Source: Flavobacteriaceae bacterium (GTDB lineage Bacteria > Bacteroidota > Bacteroidia > Flavobacteriales > Flavobacteriaceae). From it: DNA of 64,000 nucleotides. The position numbers and the translations under genes are program-made. The notes beneath the pieces were generated by a model that worked only from the letters and a program-made list of their open reading frames with translations, ran no database searches and had not been told where the DNA came from. Shown piece by piece: positions 36,900 to 45,983 of the stretch (positions are counted from its first letter, which is position 1; every line of letters begins with the position of its first letter). The DNA lies in contig JAFMCL010000006.1 of assembly GCA_017857815.1 (NCBI GenBank), positions 31,736 to 95,735 on the forward strand. Direction: 5' to 3'.

Positions 36900-38342
36900 A
36901 TGAAATCAAACCAGACGATTACTCGACGTTTTACGGTGTTTCTTTTTGGACTTTTTATATCACAAACCATCTTTTCACAAACTACTGTGACTCCTCCACC
37001 CAATATAGTTTTTATTATTGCTGATGATTTAGGTTGGATGGATGTAGGTTACAATGGACAGCAGTTTTATGAAACACCCAACATAGACCGATTGGCAAAA
37101 GAAGGAATGGTTATGAATAGGTTCTATCCGGGAGCTGCAAATTGTGCTCCTTCAAGAGCTTGTTTACTTACAGGAACCTATACTCCACGTCATAAGGTCT
37201 ATTTGCCTCAGGGTGTTTCTCGAGGAGGTTTGGTTTCGAAAATGCGTTATAAAGTACCCACCAAAAATCAAGATGCTACTTTTGACACATTTCCAGTAAA
37301 CATAAATCAGGTTGATGATGAGTTTATTTCCTTAGCAGAACTTTTAAAGCAATCGGGATATGTTTCAGCACGGTTTGGAAAATGGCATTTGGGGAACAGC
37401 AACCAAGGTTTTGACTTCAATTCCGCAAATGGAGAACCACAGTTTTATACCAACAAAAACGGAGATGAAGCTCGATTCTATAAAGACATTCATGTCGCAG
37501 AAAAATTGACAGACGGTGCTATAGCTTTTATTGAAAACCACCAGAAATCTCCCTTCTTTTTGTATCTGTCACATTGGGAAGTTCACACGCCAATCGTTGC
37601 AAGAAAAGAAAGAATCGAATACTTCGAAAAGAAAAATAAAACGAATCCACTTTGGCAAGAGTTTGACCCAGTTTATGCTGCTGAGGTCGAGCAAGTAGAC
37701 CTAAGTGTGGGTAGGGTTCTTAAAAAACTGGAGGAACTGGATTTAGAGGAAAACACGGTGGTGTTTTTTACCTCAGACAATGGAGGACTTCTAGACAGAA
37801 CATCAAATTTACCCTTAAGAGCAGGAAAAGGAACCTATTATGAGGGGGGAATTCGCGTGCCTTTTTGCGTTAAGTGGCCCGGAGTAATTCCTCCAGATTC
37901 TCAAACGGACGTCGCAGTAACTGGGGTGGATATGATGCCAACTTTTGCGGAAATCAGCAACACTAAATTATTCGAAAATCAAACAGTAGATGGGCGTTCG
38001 ATTGTTCCGTTATTTAATAATAGACCTTTTGATAAAAACAGAAATATATTTTTTCATTTCCCCTTATATCTGGGGGAAGGCAAAGCATCAATTCTTCCCG
38101 CTTATGATGGCACAAAAAATTATTGGCGGGCAGTTCCATCCACGACGATGATCTCAGGAGATTATAAAGCCATATATTATTATGAATACGATCGGATGGA
38201 ATTGTTTAATATTAAAAAGGACATTGGAGAGCAATTAGATCTTAGCCTAATAGAATTAGAAATCGCTTCAAGAATGAGGGAGGAAATCAGCTCATGGGTG
38301 GACAGGGTCGAAGCTCCAGTCCCCAGTTTAATTAACTTATAA
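36900..38342 (+). CDS. exported sulfatase
   Basis: Family S1 arylsulfatase-type hydrolase, 480 aa, signal peptide (about 1-26). Metal-binding NIVFIIADDLG (D42, D43) and the maturation motif C82-A-P-S-R86 are intact, so Cys82 can be converted to formylglycine. It also has KWHLG (catalytic Lys/His) and FTSDNGG. Substrate unknown, probably a sulfated polysaccharide. The second sulfatase begins 12 bp after its stop, so the two are probably cotranscribed. It has no T9SS tail. Confidence 0.93.
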   Translation: MKSNQTITRRFTVFLFGLFISQTIFSQTTVTPPPNIVFIIADDLGWMDVGYNGQQFYETPNIDRLAKEGMVMNRFYPGAANCAPSRACLLTGTYTPRHKVYLPQGVSRGGLVSKMRYKVPTKNQDATFDTFPVNINQVDDEFISLAELLKQSGYVSARFGKWHLGNSNQGFDFNSANGEPQFYTNKNGDEARFYKDIHVAEKLTDGAIAFIENHQKSPFFLYLSHWEVHTPIVARKERIEYFEKKNKTNPLWQEFDPVYAAEVEQVDLSVGRVLKKLEELDLEENTVVFFTSDNGGLLDRTSNLPLRAGKGTYYEGGIRVPFCVKWPGVIPPDSQTDVAVTGVDMMPTFAEISNTKLFENQTVDGRSIVPLFNNRPFDKNRNIFFHFPLYLGEGKASILPAYDGTKNYWRAVPSTTMISGDYKAIYYYEYDRMELFNIKKDIGEQLDLSLIELEIASRMREEISSWVDRVEAPVPSLINL

Positions 38343-38354
38343 AATTCAATTTTA

Positions 38355-39731
38355 ATGAAAACCTTTATTTTTTTGTTCGTTTTAATGACTTTTTATGGCT
38401 GTCACAACGAGTCGAATCTTCCTAATATTGTGTTTATTCTAGCAGATGATCTGGGTACAGATCAAGTAAGCTCATATGGAAATGCTTATTATGAAACGCC
38501 TAACATAGATCGCCTTTCGAAAGAAGGCATGTTGTTTCAACAGGCCTATACTGCAGCAGCGATATGCTCGCCAACCCGCGCTTCGATTATGACTGGGAAG
38601 CATCCAGCAAGACTTCACCTCACCAATTATCTTGTAGGGTATAGTCCAAAAGATAAGCCACTTTTAGTTCCCGATAATTGGCAGAAATTTCTTCCATTGG
38701 AAGAGATTACGATTGCCGAGATGTTGAAGACAGCCGGTTACGAAACTGCCCTTTTTGGAAAGTGGCACCTCAGTAAAGAAAAAACACCCCCCAAAAGCAT
38801 TTCACATAATCCTGACAAGCAGGGGTTTGACGTTTCTTTTGTGACTTACAAACCAATCATATCCATGAAAAGAGCATGGCAAGAGCCCGAGAATGATGCT
38901 CATAATATCGATACAATATCCAAGTTGGGAATTAATTTCATGAAAAGAAAATTGAAAAAACCATTTTTTTTAATGCTTTCTCATAATGCGATTCATGATC
39001 CGCTGGTTTCTAAAAGCATGTTGATTAAGAAATACGAACAAAAGGACCAAAATAACAAACCAGAAAACCATCCTATAATCGCATCGATGGTTCAAGAGTT
39101 AGATAAGAGTGTAGGGGATATATTGAATACCATTCAAGAATTGGGGATCAGTGATAATACGCTGGTCATTTTTTATTCAGACAATGGAGGAAAAGACGCC
39201 TATGCATTTCAAAAACCATTCCGTAAAGGAAAAGGATGGCTCTATGAAGGGGGAATTAGAGTTCCGTTAATTATACGTTGGCCAAGAAAAATTAAACCAG
39301 GGACAACTTCTGATGCGATGATATCCTCCGTAGACTTCATGCAATCTTTTATGGAAGTTGCAGGTGTTGTTCCAGATGAGGGAAACAAATTAGATGGAAT
39401 TAGCATGGTCTCTGCGTTCAAACAAGAGGACCTAAAGAGAGAGAAACTCTTTTGGCATTATCCTCATTATCACAAAGGTTCTGGAATGAGTCCAGCCAGT
39501 GCGATGCGTTGGAAAAATTATAAATTGATAGAATGGCACGAACAAATGCTTAAAAATGAAAAGGGACAAATAGAACTCTATGATTTAAGTAATGATATTG
39601 GAGAGCAGGTCAGTCTTGTTGATGAAAAGCCTGAAATCGCAACGGCAATGCGCAAAGAACTTCATAAATGGTATAAAGAAGTAGGGGCACAATTTCCTTC
39701 TATAAATGAAAATTATAAAATAGTTAAATAA
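38355..39731 (+). CDS. sulfatase lipoprotein
   Basis: Family S1 sulfatase, 458 aa, with lipobox FYGC (Cys16), so anchored to a membrane. D31-D32 and the maturation motif C71-S-P-T-R75 are present; the Thr variant of C-x-P-S-R is tolerated by formylglycine-generating enzymes in several groups. KWHLS and YSDNGG complete the active site. It differs from the upstream sulfatase throughout, so the pair is not a recent duplication and probably acts on different linkages. Confidence 0.92.
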   Translation: MKTFIFLFVLMTFYGCHNESNLPNIVFILADDLGTDQVSSYGNAYYETPNIDRLSKEGMLFQQAYTAAAICSPTRASIMTGKHPARLHLTNYLVGYSPKDKPLLVPDNWQKFLPLEEITIAEMLKTAGYETALFGKWHLSKEKTPPKSISHNPDKQGFDVSFVTYKPIISMKRAWQEPENDAHNIDTISKLGINFMKRKLKKPFFLMLSHNAIHDPLVSKSMLIKKYEQKDQNNKPENHPIIASMVQELDKSVGDILNTIQELGISDNTLVIFYSDNGGKDAYAFQKPFRKGKGWLYEGGIRVPLIIRWPRKIKPGTTSDAMISSVDFMQSFMEVAGVVPDEGNKLDGISMVSAFKQEDLKREKLFWHYPHYHKGSGMSPASAMRWKNYKLIEWHEQMLKNEKGQIELYDLSNDIGEQVSLVDEKPEIATAMRKELHKWYKEVGAQFPSINENYKIVK

Positions 39732-39772
39732 TTTTTTTAACCTAAAAGTAGGGTGTTGAAAATCTCAATCGG

Positions 39773-39786
39773 GTTATAGATATAAC
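39773..39786. promoter_or_regulatory. inverted repeat upstream of the lipoprotein gene
   Basis: GTTATA-GA-TATAAC is a perfect 6-bp inverted repeat with a 2-bp spacer, 17 bp before the ATG at 39804. It could be an operator or a dimeric regulator site; AT-rich sequence makes chance likely. Confidence 0.2.
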
Positions 39787-39803
39787 ACTTAAAATTACAC
39801 ATC

Positions 39804-40730
39804 ATGAAATTAACAAACCTTTCTACTCTAGTATTAATTGCCACTTCTTTTATTGCTTGCGATAAAGGATCAGAAAGTAGCTTTTCCGAAAACTTAAGCA
39901 CAACAACTGTTCTAGAAACCATTAATTCACTTTCCTTTAATGAGGATGTTGATGAAATGGTAGCTGAAAGTATGGAGCTCACAGACCGATTTTCAAGTTC
40001 CTCCAGAAGTGCAGATGCAACTGCTGACAAAGGACCGAAACATTTTGAAGGAGACAAGTATGGTAAGTGTGCAACAGTTGTTGATGATGAAGAAAACAAC
40101 ATCAAAACCGTTACATTCTCAGGCGAGTGTTATGGAAAAAGAGGACAACTTCGCCGTGGAACTATTGTCATTACCTATTCAGAAACTCGGAATGAGGTAG
40201 GAAGCTTTAGACAAGTCGAATACAGTGATTTTTACATGAACGATGTAAAAATAGAAGGAACCCGTAGATCAGAAATTTTAACGATAGATGTAAATGGAAA
40301 TAGAACCACTCAAACCACTCATTCTGGTGGGAAAATGATTTATGACGACGGTACTTTTTCTACAAAATCATCTGAAATGATCAGGTTTACAAGCAAAGAA
40401 GACGATGTAAGAGTATCCAGCACGCTTACAGGTTCATCTTCTGGAATAAGTACAGAAGGAGTAAGCTTTAGCATGGAGATAACCTCTCCAATAAAATTTG
40501 TTTACGATTGTGATATTGATGGTAAATTAAAAAGAGGTAAAGTGCCAGTTGAAGGTACAAAAACAACTACGGTCGGGGAGAGTACAATCATCACTGATTT
40601 TGGAGACGGTACTTGTGACACTTTGGTTGAGATCACCAAAGATGGCGAAATAGAAACCGTAGATTTGAAAGATATTAAAAGAGGAGATCGATTTAAAAAT
40701 ATCCTTAAAAATAAAATGAAAAAATCTTAA
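39804..40730 (+). CDS. lipoprotein of unknown function
   Basis: 308 aa with lipobox FIAC (Cys19). The mature protein has a charged N-terminal part and then a long beta-rich stretch with regularly spaced Thr/Ser/Asp (GTIVITYSETRNE, ILTIDVNGNRTTQTT), suggesting a beta-solenoid or barrel-like fold facing the periplasm. No family recognised. It precedes the ECF sigma gene by 93 bp on the same strand, so it may be part of, or a target of, that regulon. Confidence 0.7.
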   Translation: MKLTNLSTLVLIATSFIACDKGSESSFSENLSTTTVLETINSLSFNEDVDEMVAESMELTDRFSSSSRSADATADKGPKHFEGDKYGKCATVVDDEENNIKTVTFSGECYGKRGQLRRGTIVITYSETRNEVGSFRQVEYSDFYMNDVKIEGTRRSEILTIDVNGNRTTQTTHSGGKMIYDDGTFSTKSSEMIRFTSKEDDVRVSSTLTGSSSGISTEGVSFSMEITSPIKFVYDCDIDGKLKRGKVPVEGTKTTTVGESTIITDFGDGTCDTLVEITKDGEIETVDLKDIKRGDRFKNILKNKMKKS

Positions 40731-40764
40731 TAATGTATCTAGTTCATTTTGTTTAAATTGGTGA

Positions 40765-40790
40765 ATTATTGTTCAATAATCTCTTTAGAG
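40765..40790. promoter_or_regulatory. paired inverted repeats before the ECF sigma gene
   Basis: ATTATTG-TT-CAATAAT (40765-40780) is a perfect 7-bp inverted repeat, followed at once by CTCT-TT-AGAG (40781-40790). They lie 34-59 bp upstream of the sigma start and could be an operator or weak hairpins. Confidence 0.3.
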
Positions 40791-40823
40791 TTTCCTAGAG
40801 GGATTATTTAAAAATAAATAAAT

Positions 40824-41309
40824 TTGACAGCTCAAGAGTTTAAAATGGTTTACGACGCACATTTTGACGCCATCAGGAGATATTTGATCTACCGGTCAGG
40901 GGATCGGGATCTGGCAAGTGACATTGCCCAGAATGTCTTTATGAAAGTTTGGACTAAGAAAATGGAAATAGCCAATGGTAATATAAAGAGCCTATTATAC
41001 AAAATGGCTGGAGAAGATTTTATCAGCTATTTAAGACATAAAAAGGTAGAAAGTAATTACATTAATACTTTAGACTTTAAGATTATAAATGAAGAAGATG
41101 CTGCGGATTTTTATAGTGAAAAGAAAAAAGAATTTGAGAAGGCGTTAACAGAATTGCCCGAGAAACAGCGTACCGTTTTGTTGATGAATAAAATGGAGGG
41201 CTTAACATACAGCGAAATTGCCGAAAGTTTAGGATTAAGCAACAAGGCAATAGAAAAAAGAATGGGTCAAGCACTAAGCACACTTAAAACAAATCTTCGA
41301 ACATTATGA
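40824..41309 (+). CDS. ECF-family RNA polymerase sigma factor
   Basis: 161 aa, sigma-70 region 2 (about 8-70, YLIYRSGDRDLASDIAQNVFMKVW) and region 4 (about 105-158, LPEKQRTVLLMNKMEGLTYS, HTH SEIAESLGLSNKAIEKRM). It lacks regions 1 and 3, so it is extracytoplasmic-function type. The start is TTG at 40824; the first ATG, 21 bp later, would lose only seven residues and is the alternative. Its stop overlaps the next gene by 4 bp (ATGA). The order sigma, anti-sigma, secreted protein, outer-membrane protein indicates envelope-stress control. Confidence 0.88.
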   Translation: MTAQEFKMVYDAHFDAIRRYLIYRSGDRDLASDIAQNVFMKVWTKKMEIANGNIKSLLYKMAGEDFISYLRHKKVESNYINTLDFKIINEEDAADFYSEKKKEFEKALTELPEKQRTVLLMNKMEGLTYSEIAESLGLSNKAIEKRMGQALSTLKTNLRTL

Positions 41310-41707
41310 ATAAAAACAAAAATTCAGGTCAGGAAATAAATGACTTTTTAAGTAAAGTTGAAATTCCTTTGGGCAAAAGTAAAGAAGAGATCTGGGCAAA
41401 AAAGTTTGAAAATGTAGTCCTATCAGAAGAATCTCAGCAGTCGAAAAAAACAAAGACTACTCCTAAAGTCAGAAGTTTATTTCAATACAAATGGACCTAT
41501 GCAATTGCTGCTTCCATAATGGTTTTATTGACCGTAACCCTTTACAACAGTGTGGTGAATTCTGATAATTCTATTGACGATCAAAACATAACATTCTCCG
41601 AGGAGATCGTTGTCTCTAACGACACAACCATCGAGTCTTTATTTGTAGAAGACAATGAATTTGATGATTGGTTTGAAGAAGAATATGTCCTTCAAATCAT
41701 AAATTAA
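41306..41707 (+). CDS. probable anti-sigma factor, single-pass
   Basis: 133 aa, too short for the FecR type. A cytoplasmic N-terminus (1-62) with WAKKFENVV could bind the sigma factor; one transmembrane helix (about 63-81) follows; the periplasmic tail is acidic, rich in D and E (FVEDNEFDDWFEEEY). Anti-sigma function is inferred from the 4-bp overlap with the sigma gene and the topology; no zinc-binding HxxxCxxC motif is seen. Confidence 0.65.
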   Translation: MNKNKNSGQEINDFLSKVEIPLGKSKEEIWAKKFENVVLSEESQQSKKTKTTPKVRSLFQYKWTYAIAASIMVLLTVTLYNSVVNSDNSIDDQNITFSEEIVVSNDTTIESLFVEDNEFDDWFEEEYVLQIIN

Positions 41708-41717
41708 GAAACGAAAA

Positions 41718-42245
41718 ATGATCATGAAAACGATAAAATATTTTTCATTAATTTTAATTATGAGCCTGATCTCAACCCATTTTTCTGTGGCTCAGGATAT
41801 CGCTCAGCCTCCCGAAAAAATATTCAGCCCCAAGCAATTGGAAATGCTTGAAGCACAACGAGCTTTAGTTAAAGAAAATCGAGCATCATTCAAGAAAAGT
41901 TTATCTAAAGAACAACTATCGATTCTTTCCAACAAAGAACTTTCAAAGAGCCAAAAGCAAGAAGCATTGATGTCATCTTTTTCTGAAATTCAAAAAACAT
42001 TACTCAAAGCAAATAGAGAAAGTGTCAGGGCATTGAAAAGAGAGTTTTCCAAATCCCTCACTGACAAACAAAAGATCGCGATTAAACAACGCGGAAAAAA
42101 TCTCAAAGAAAGTCGTGAGAAAATGAAAGAATATAAAGGAGACATGAAGGGGCGAAAAGATAAAGTAAAAGAGAGAAAACGAAACATTAAGGATCGAATG
42201 AGAAAAGGTGAGGTTGAAAAAAATAAAATGCTGGAGGCTAACTAA
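41718..42245 (+). CDS. basic helical secreted protein, Spy-like
   Basis: 175 aa, signal peptide (about 1-26, cut near SVAQD). The mature protein is almost all helix and strongly basic; the last ~60 residues are mainly K/R/E blocks (KERKRNIKDRMRK). In size and helix content it recalls Spy/CpxP-type periplasmic chaperones and the flavobacterial 'sensor of ECF-type sigma factor', which occupy this place in operons, but clear motifs are missing. It begins 10 bp after the anti-sigma gene. ATGs at 41718 and 41724 are both possible. Confidence 0.7.
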   Translation: MIMKTIKYFSLILIMSLISTHFSVAQDIAQPPEKIFSPKQLEMLEAQRALVKENRASFKKSLSKEQLSILSNKELSKSQKQEALMSSFSEIQKTLLKANRESVRALKREFSKSLTDKQKIAIKQRGKNLKESREKMKEYKGDMKGRKDKVKERKRNIKDRMRKGEVEKNKMLEAN

Positions 42246-42283
42246 TTAAATAAGTATCCTCTACTTTTCGCTATATTTAGACA

Positions 42284-43123
42284 ATGGGAAAAATTATTTT
42301 CGTTGCCTTTTTGTTTTCTGCCAGCTTTGTTTTTTCTCAAACAGACGAAGAGGAATCAGAATTAGACAATATTCTTGACGAACTGTTTGGTATAGAAAGT
42401 TTTGGCGTTGAAGCCAAAAAGTTGAGTTTCCTTTATGCCACATTTTCCTTCAGCGATAAAGCTTATTTTGCTGGCCGTGATTTTGGTGTTGACCAATATG
42501 GATTCACCCCGAGTTTGTCCTATATGAGTTCCAATAATTTCTTTCTAAGTATTGGCTCGGCATCCTACAGCGAACTAGATCCACAATGGGATTTTATTTC
42601 TTTAAGCGCAGGCTATTCTAAATTCATAGGGAAGAAGGAAAAGTTAAGTCTAACAGGAGTTTTTTCACGAAGTTTTTTCCTTTCGAATACCTCCGACTTG
42701 AATCCAAATAGAATATCAACCTCCATTTCTTTAAACGAAAAAATCCTTAAAATCAGGGTCTCTGGAGGATATCTTTTTGGAGGGTCAAGCACTTTTTACG
42801 CTTCAACAGATGCTGCATTTAGAATCAAATTAATTGAGGATCAAAAATTTACACTTGATTTTCGCCCAGGATTTAACTTTCTATTCAGTAAACAGACCAT
42901 TAGTGAGGAGAACTCAGTTTCTTTATTCAATTCGATTGCAGCTGAAACAGATGTTTTTGACCTTATTAATTCACAATTCAGCTTCCCTTTTGAGGCGGAT
43001 TATGGAAATTGGGATTTTCAATTCGCTTACACAATTAATGTACCGAAAGCAATTGGAAATGAAACGGATATAAATCAAAACGGCTTCTTCAGTTTTTCAA
43101 TTGGCTATTTGATTGGTTTTTAG
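42284..43123 (+). CDS. probable outer-membrane beta-barrel protein
   Basis: 279 aa, signal peptide (1-19, ending FVFSQ). The mature part is acidic at first and then a series of amphipathic strands with aromatic ends (FLSIGSASYSELDPQWDFI and similar), ending in F, as in outer-membrane barrels. Fourth gene of the sigma operon, 38 bp after the Spy-like gene. Function unknown. Confidence 0.65.
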   Translation: MGKIIFVAFLFSASFVFSQTDEEESELDNILDELFGIESFGVEAKKLSFLYATFSFSDKAYFAGRDFGVDQYGFTPSLSYMSSNNFFLSIGSASYSELDPQWDFISLSAGYSKFIGKKEKLSLTGVFSRSFFLSNTSDLNPNRISTSISLNEKILKIRVSGGYLFGGSSTFYASTDAAFRIKLIEDQKFTLDFRPGFNFLFSKQTISEENSVSLFNSIAAETDVFDLINSQFSFPFEADYGNWDFQFAYTINVPKAIGNETDINQNGFFSFSIGYLIGF

Positions 43124-43143
43124 TATCTCGAACTCATTTTAAG

Positions 43144-43162
43144 CAGGACATCACAGGACATC
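43144..43162. repeat. 9-bp direct repeat, period 10
   Basis: CAGGACATC occurs at 43144-43152 and 43154-43162, one helical turn apart, in a 260-bp AT-rich intergenic region. Could be a regulator half-site pair; chance not excluded. Confidence 0.2.
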
Positions 43163-43383
43163 GTTTTTGCGGTTTTTAATTATTTTTAAGAATTACAGGA
43201 TCAACACATATTTTTTATATATTGTGTTAGAATAGTTCAATAAATTTTAATATTTAGGTTAATTATGCTTTTAAAACTATTTATGGGAGTAATAATTTTT
43301 CCACATAATTTAAGGTTTTATGTTTAAGAATTAAAAATAAAGTTGTCTTTCAAACAAAACCATGTTATAGTCAAACAAAATCG

Positions 43384-45006
43384 ATGATTTCAACCAAATC
43401 TACAACGCAGTTTTTATTTCTTTCTTTAAGTATTTTATTCTTTAATTCTTGCCAACAGGAGCCAGAAAAAAGTTATTTGAAAGCGCCTTTCGCCAAATTA
43501 GACACCTTGTCAACAAATGATTGGTGGAATCGCGGGGTCTCAAAAATAATTGACATGAAGGTAGATCGTGATAAAGTAATTGCCTTTGGAATTTATACAA
43601 CGTCCAACAATACATTGAAATTATCGGCTCAGCTATTCCCGCTTTACCCGAAAGAAACGAGATCAGTAAGATTGGCGATTTATCAAAATGACCGCTGGGA
43701 AGAAGTGCAGACTCAAGAAGTCAATGAACTGGGTTGGTCAGCTCAATTTAGGATTGAAGACTGGGACATGAATCAATCGTATAGATACAAACTTTTACAT
43801 GGTTCTTCTGCAAGCTTTGAAGGGCTTATACGAAAAGATCCAATCGATAAAAAAGAAATTAAACTAGCGGCGCTCTCCTGTAATAGTAATAAAGACCGTG
43901 GAGGTCGTGAAAATTATGTCAAAAATATTAATGCCCTAGATCCAGATCTCGTTTTTTTTGCTGGAGATCAGTCTTATGACCACAAAGAACACACAGCTGC
44001 TTGGTTGAAATTTGGGATACAGTTCAGAGAAGTTTTTAGAACGCGCCCTGCCATAACCATTCCGGATGACCATGATATTGGTCAAGGAAATTTGTGGGGA
44101 GAAAACGGAAAAAAGTCCTTGAGAGCTGATGGAAACGATGGAGGATATTTTTTTCATCCTGAATACGTAAAAATGGTAGAGCGGGCACAAACCTCACATT
44201 TACCAGACCCATTTCACAAAGAACCTCTTGAGCAAGGAATAAATGCTTACTTCACAAATTTAGTAATCGGAGGCATAGACTTTGCGATTATAGAAGACAG
44301 GAAGTTTAAATCAGGTCCCAACGGGAAGATACCACTTCAAGGGCCAAGAGCGGATCACATTTTAAATCCAGATTATAATCCAGATGACATTAATCTTCCT
44401 GAGTTAAAACTGCTTGGAGATCTTCAGTTAAATTTTTTGAAACAATGGGGAGAAAATACAGATCAAAATCGAATGAAGGCTGTGCTCTCTGCAACTGGTT
44501 TTTGTGGCGGTGCTCACCTTCATGGGAAGCAAAGTAACCGGTTGCATGCTGATTTAGATTCTAATGGATGGCCACAAAACGGAAGAGATAGAGCCCTTGA
44601 GTTAATAAAAAAAGCGAGAGCCGTTCACATTGCAGGTGATCAACATTTACCGACATTAATTAAGCATGGAATAACTGAATTTGATGATGGTCCGTGGGCA
44701 TTTGTAGTCCCGGCCATTATTAATAATTATTACAGCCGATGGTGGTGGCCAGAAGATGAAAAACCCGGGAAAAACGCCAACGATTTGCTTCCTTGGACTG
44801 GGCAATATTTAGATGGGTTTAACAACAAAATCACAATGCATGCTTATGCAAATCCGGATTCTGATTCTAATGGTTCTGGATTTGGTTTTATTCGATTTAA
44901 CACCACTTCAAATGAAGTCACATTTGAGTGTTGGCCTCGTAATGTCGATGTGACCAATGAAGACGCAAAACAATTTTTAGGGTGGCCTTTAAAAGTAAAA
45001 AATTAA
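43384..45006 (+). CDS. PhoD-like phosphatase lipoprotein
   Basis: Metallophosphatase of the PhoD/alkaline phosphatase D family, 540 aa, lipobox FNSC (Cys23), facing the periplasm. Metal-binding segments are FFAGDQSYD, IPDDHDIGQG and VHIAGDQHLP. Likely cleaves phosphodiesters or phosphomonoesters from extracellular material. It begins a run of exported enzymes; the SUMF1-like gene starts at the next base after its stop (TAA|ATG), so the two are translationally coupled. Confidence 0.85.
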   Translation: MISTKSTTQFLFLSLSILFFNSCQQEPEKSYLKAPFAKLDTLSTNDWWNRGVSKIIDMKVDRDKVIAFGIYTTSNNTLKLSAQLFPLYPKETRSVRLAIYQNDRWEEVQTQEVNELGWSAQFRIEDWDMNQSYRYKLLHGSSASFEGLIRKDPIDKKEIKLAALSCNSNKDRGGRENYVKNINALDPDLVFFAGDQSYDHKEHTAAWLKFGIQFREVFRTRPAITIPDDHDIGQGNLWGENGKKSLRADGNDGGYFFHPEYVKMVERAQTSHLPDPFHKEPLEQGINAYFTNLVIGGIDFAIIEDRKFKSGPNGKIPLQGPRADHILNPDYNPDDINLPELKLLGDLQLNFLKQWGENTDQNRMKAVLSATGFCGGAHLHGKQSNRLHADLDSNGWPQNGRDRALELIKKARAVHIAGDQHLPTLIKHGITEFDDGPWAFVVPAIINNYYSRWWWPEDEKPGKNANDLLPWTGQYLDGFNNKITMHAYANPDSDSNGSGFGFIRFNTTSNEVTFECWPRNVDVTNEDAKQFLGWPLKVKN

Positions 45007-45972
45007 ATGATTTATAAAACAGTAATAGCACTTATTACCTTTTCAAGTTTTAATCAGATTAGTGATTTAAATAAGGCAGCCTATCAACAGTCTATTCCAG
45101 GAACTACTCAAAAAATTGACATGGTTTATGTCCCTGGAGGTAACTTTGTGATGGGGAGTCCAAAATCAGAGAAAAATCATTTTGGAGATGAAGGGCCCCA
45201 ACATGAGGTTGAGATCGCGCCATTTTGGATGGGAAAATATGAAATCACTTGGGACTTGTATGAGCTATTTGTCTCCAGAGAAATTGACAGCAAAAAACCA
45301 GAAAAAGCAGAAGGAAACGAGGTAACAATTGATGTGGATGGTGTCTCAGGAGCTACTGCGCCTTATGTGGAAATGAGCTTTGGAATGGGAACAGAAGGGT
45401 ATCCTGCAATTTGCATGACTCAGCTGGCTGCCGTTAAATTCTGTAAATGGCTTTCCGCAATGACAGGTAATTTTTATCGTTTACCAACGGAAGCTGAATG
45501 GGAATATGCATGTCGAGCAGGAACAAAGTCCGCCTATTCGTTTGGCGATGATGCTTCCCTTTTGGATGAATATGCTTGGTATGAAGGAAATAGTAATGGA
45601 GCTTACCATAAAGTCGGTGTCAAAAAACCCAATCCATTTGGATTGCACGACATGCATGGAAATGTTTCTGAGTGGACGTTAGATCAATATGTTCCAACGG
45701 AATACAAATCAAGAAAAAGAAAAAAATCAATCAATCCTTATGTTCAACCCACTAAAACTTATCCGAAATCAGTTAGAGGTGGCGCATGGACTGATAGTGA
45801 AAGCAGACTCAGAAGTGCTGCGCGAAGACCTTCTTCTAAACAATGGAAGAAAAGAGACCCTCAAATACCGAAGAGTCTTTGGTGGCATACTGACGCTCCC
45901 TTTGTTGGGTTCAGAATTGTGCGCCCTGTGAATCCCCCTCCCCCCGAAGAACAAAAATCATATTGGAATTAA
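45007..45972 (+). CDS. SUMF1-fold protein lacking FGE cysteines
   Basis: 321 aa. The formylglycine-generating-enzyme fold is evident: VYVPGGNFVMGSPKSE, RLPTEAEWEYACRAG, GNVSEWTLDQY, RGGAWTDSESRLRSAARR and VGFRIV. The two catalytic cysteines of true FGE, which lie in a YC...RCAAR-type segment, are absent: that segment reads SESRLRSAARR. So it is probably not the enzyme that activates the sulfatases; such domains have many other roles. A weak signal peptide (1-18) suggests export. It begins immediately after the PhoD-like gene. Confidence 0.82.
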   Translation: MIYKTVIALITFSSFNQISDLNKAAYQQSIPGTTQKIDMVYVPGGNFVMGSPKSEKNHFGDEGPQHEVEIAPFWMGKYEITWDLYELFVSREIDSKKPEKAEGNEVTIDVDGVSGATAPYVEMSFGMGTEGYPAICMTQLAAVKFCKWLSAMTGNFYRLPTEAEWEYACRAGTKSAYSFGDDASLLDEYAWYEGNSNGAYHKVGVKKPNPFGLHDMHGNVSEWTLDQYVPTEYKSRKRKKSINPYVQPTKTYPKSVRGGAWTDSESRLRSAARRPSSKQWKKRDPQIPKSLWWHTDAPFVGFRIVRPVNPPPPEEQKSYWN

Positions 45973-45983
45973 AAAACAAAAAA

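Noticed and set aside
45007..45972. Sulfatase-activating FGE
   Set aside because: The active-site cysteines are absent, so it is listed as a SUMF1-fold protein only.
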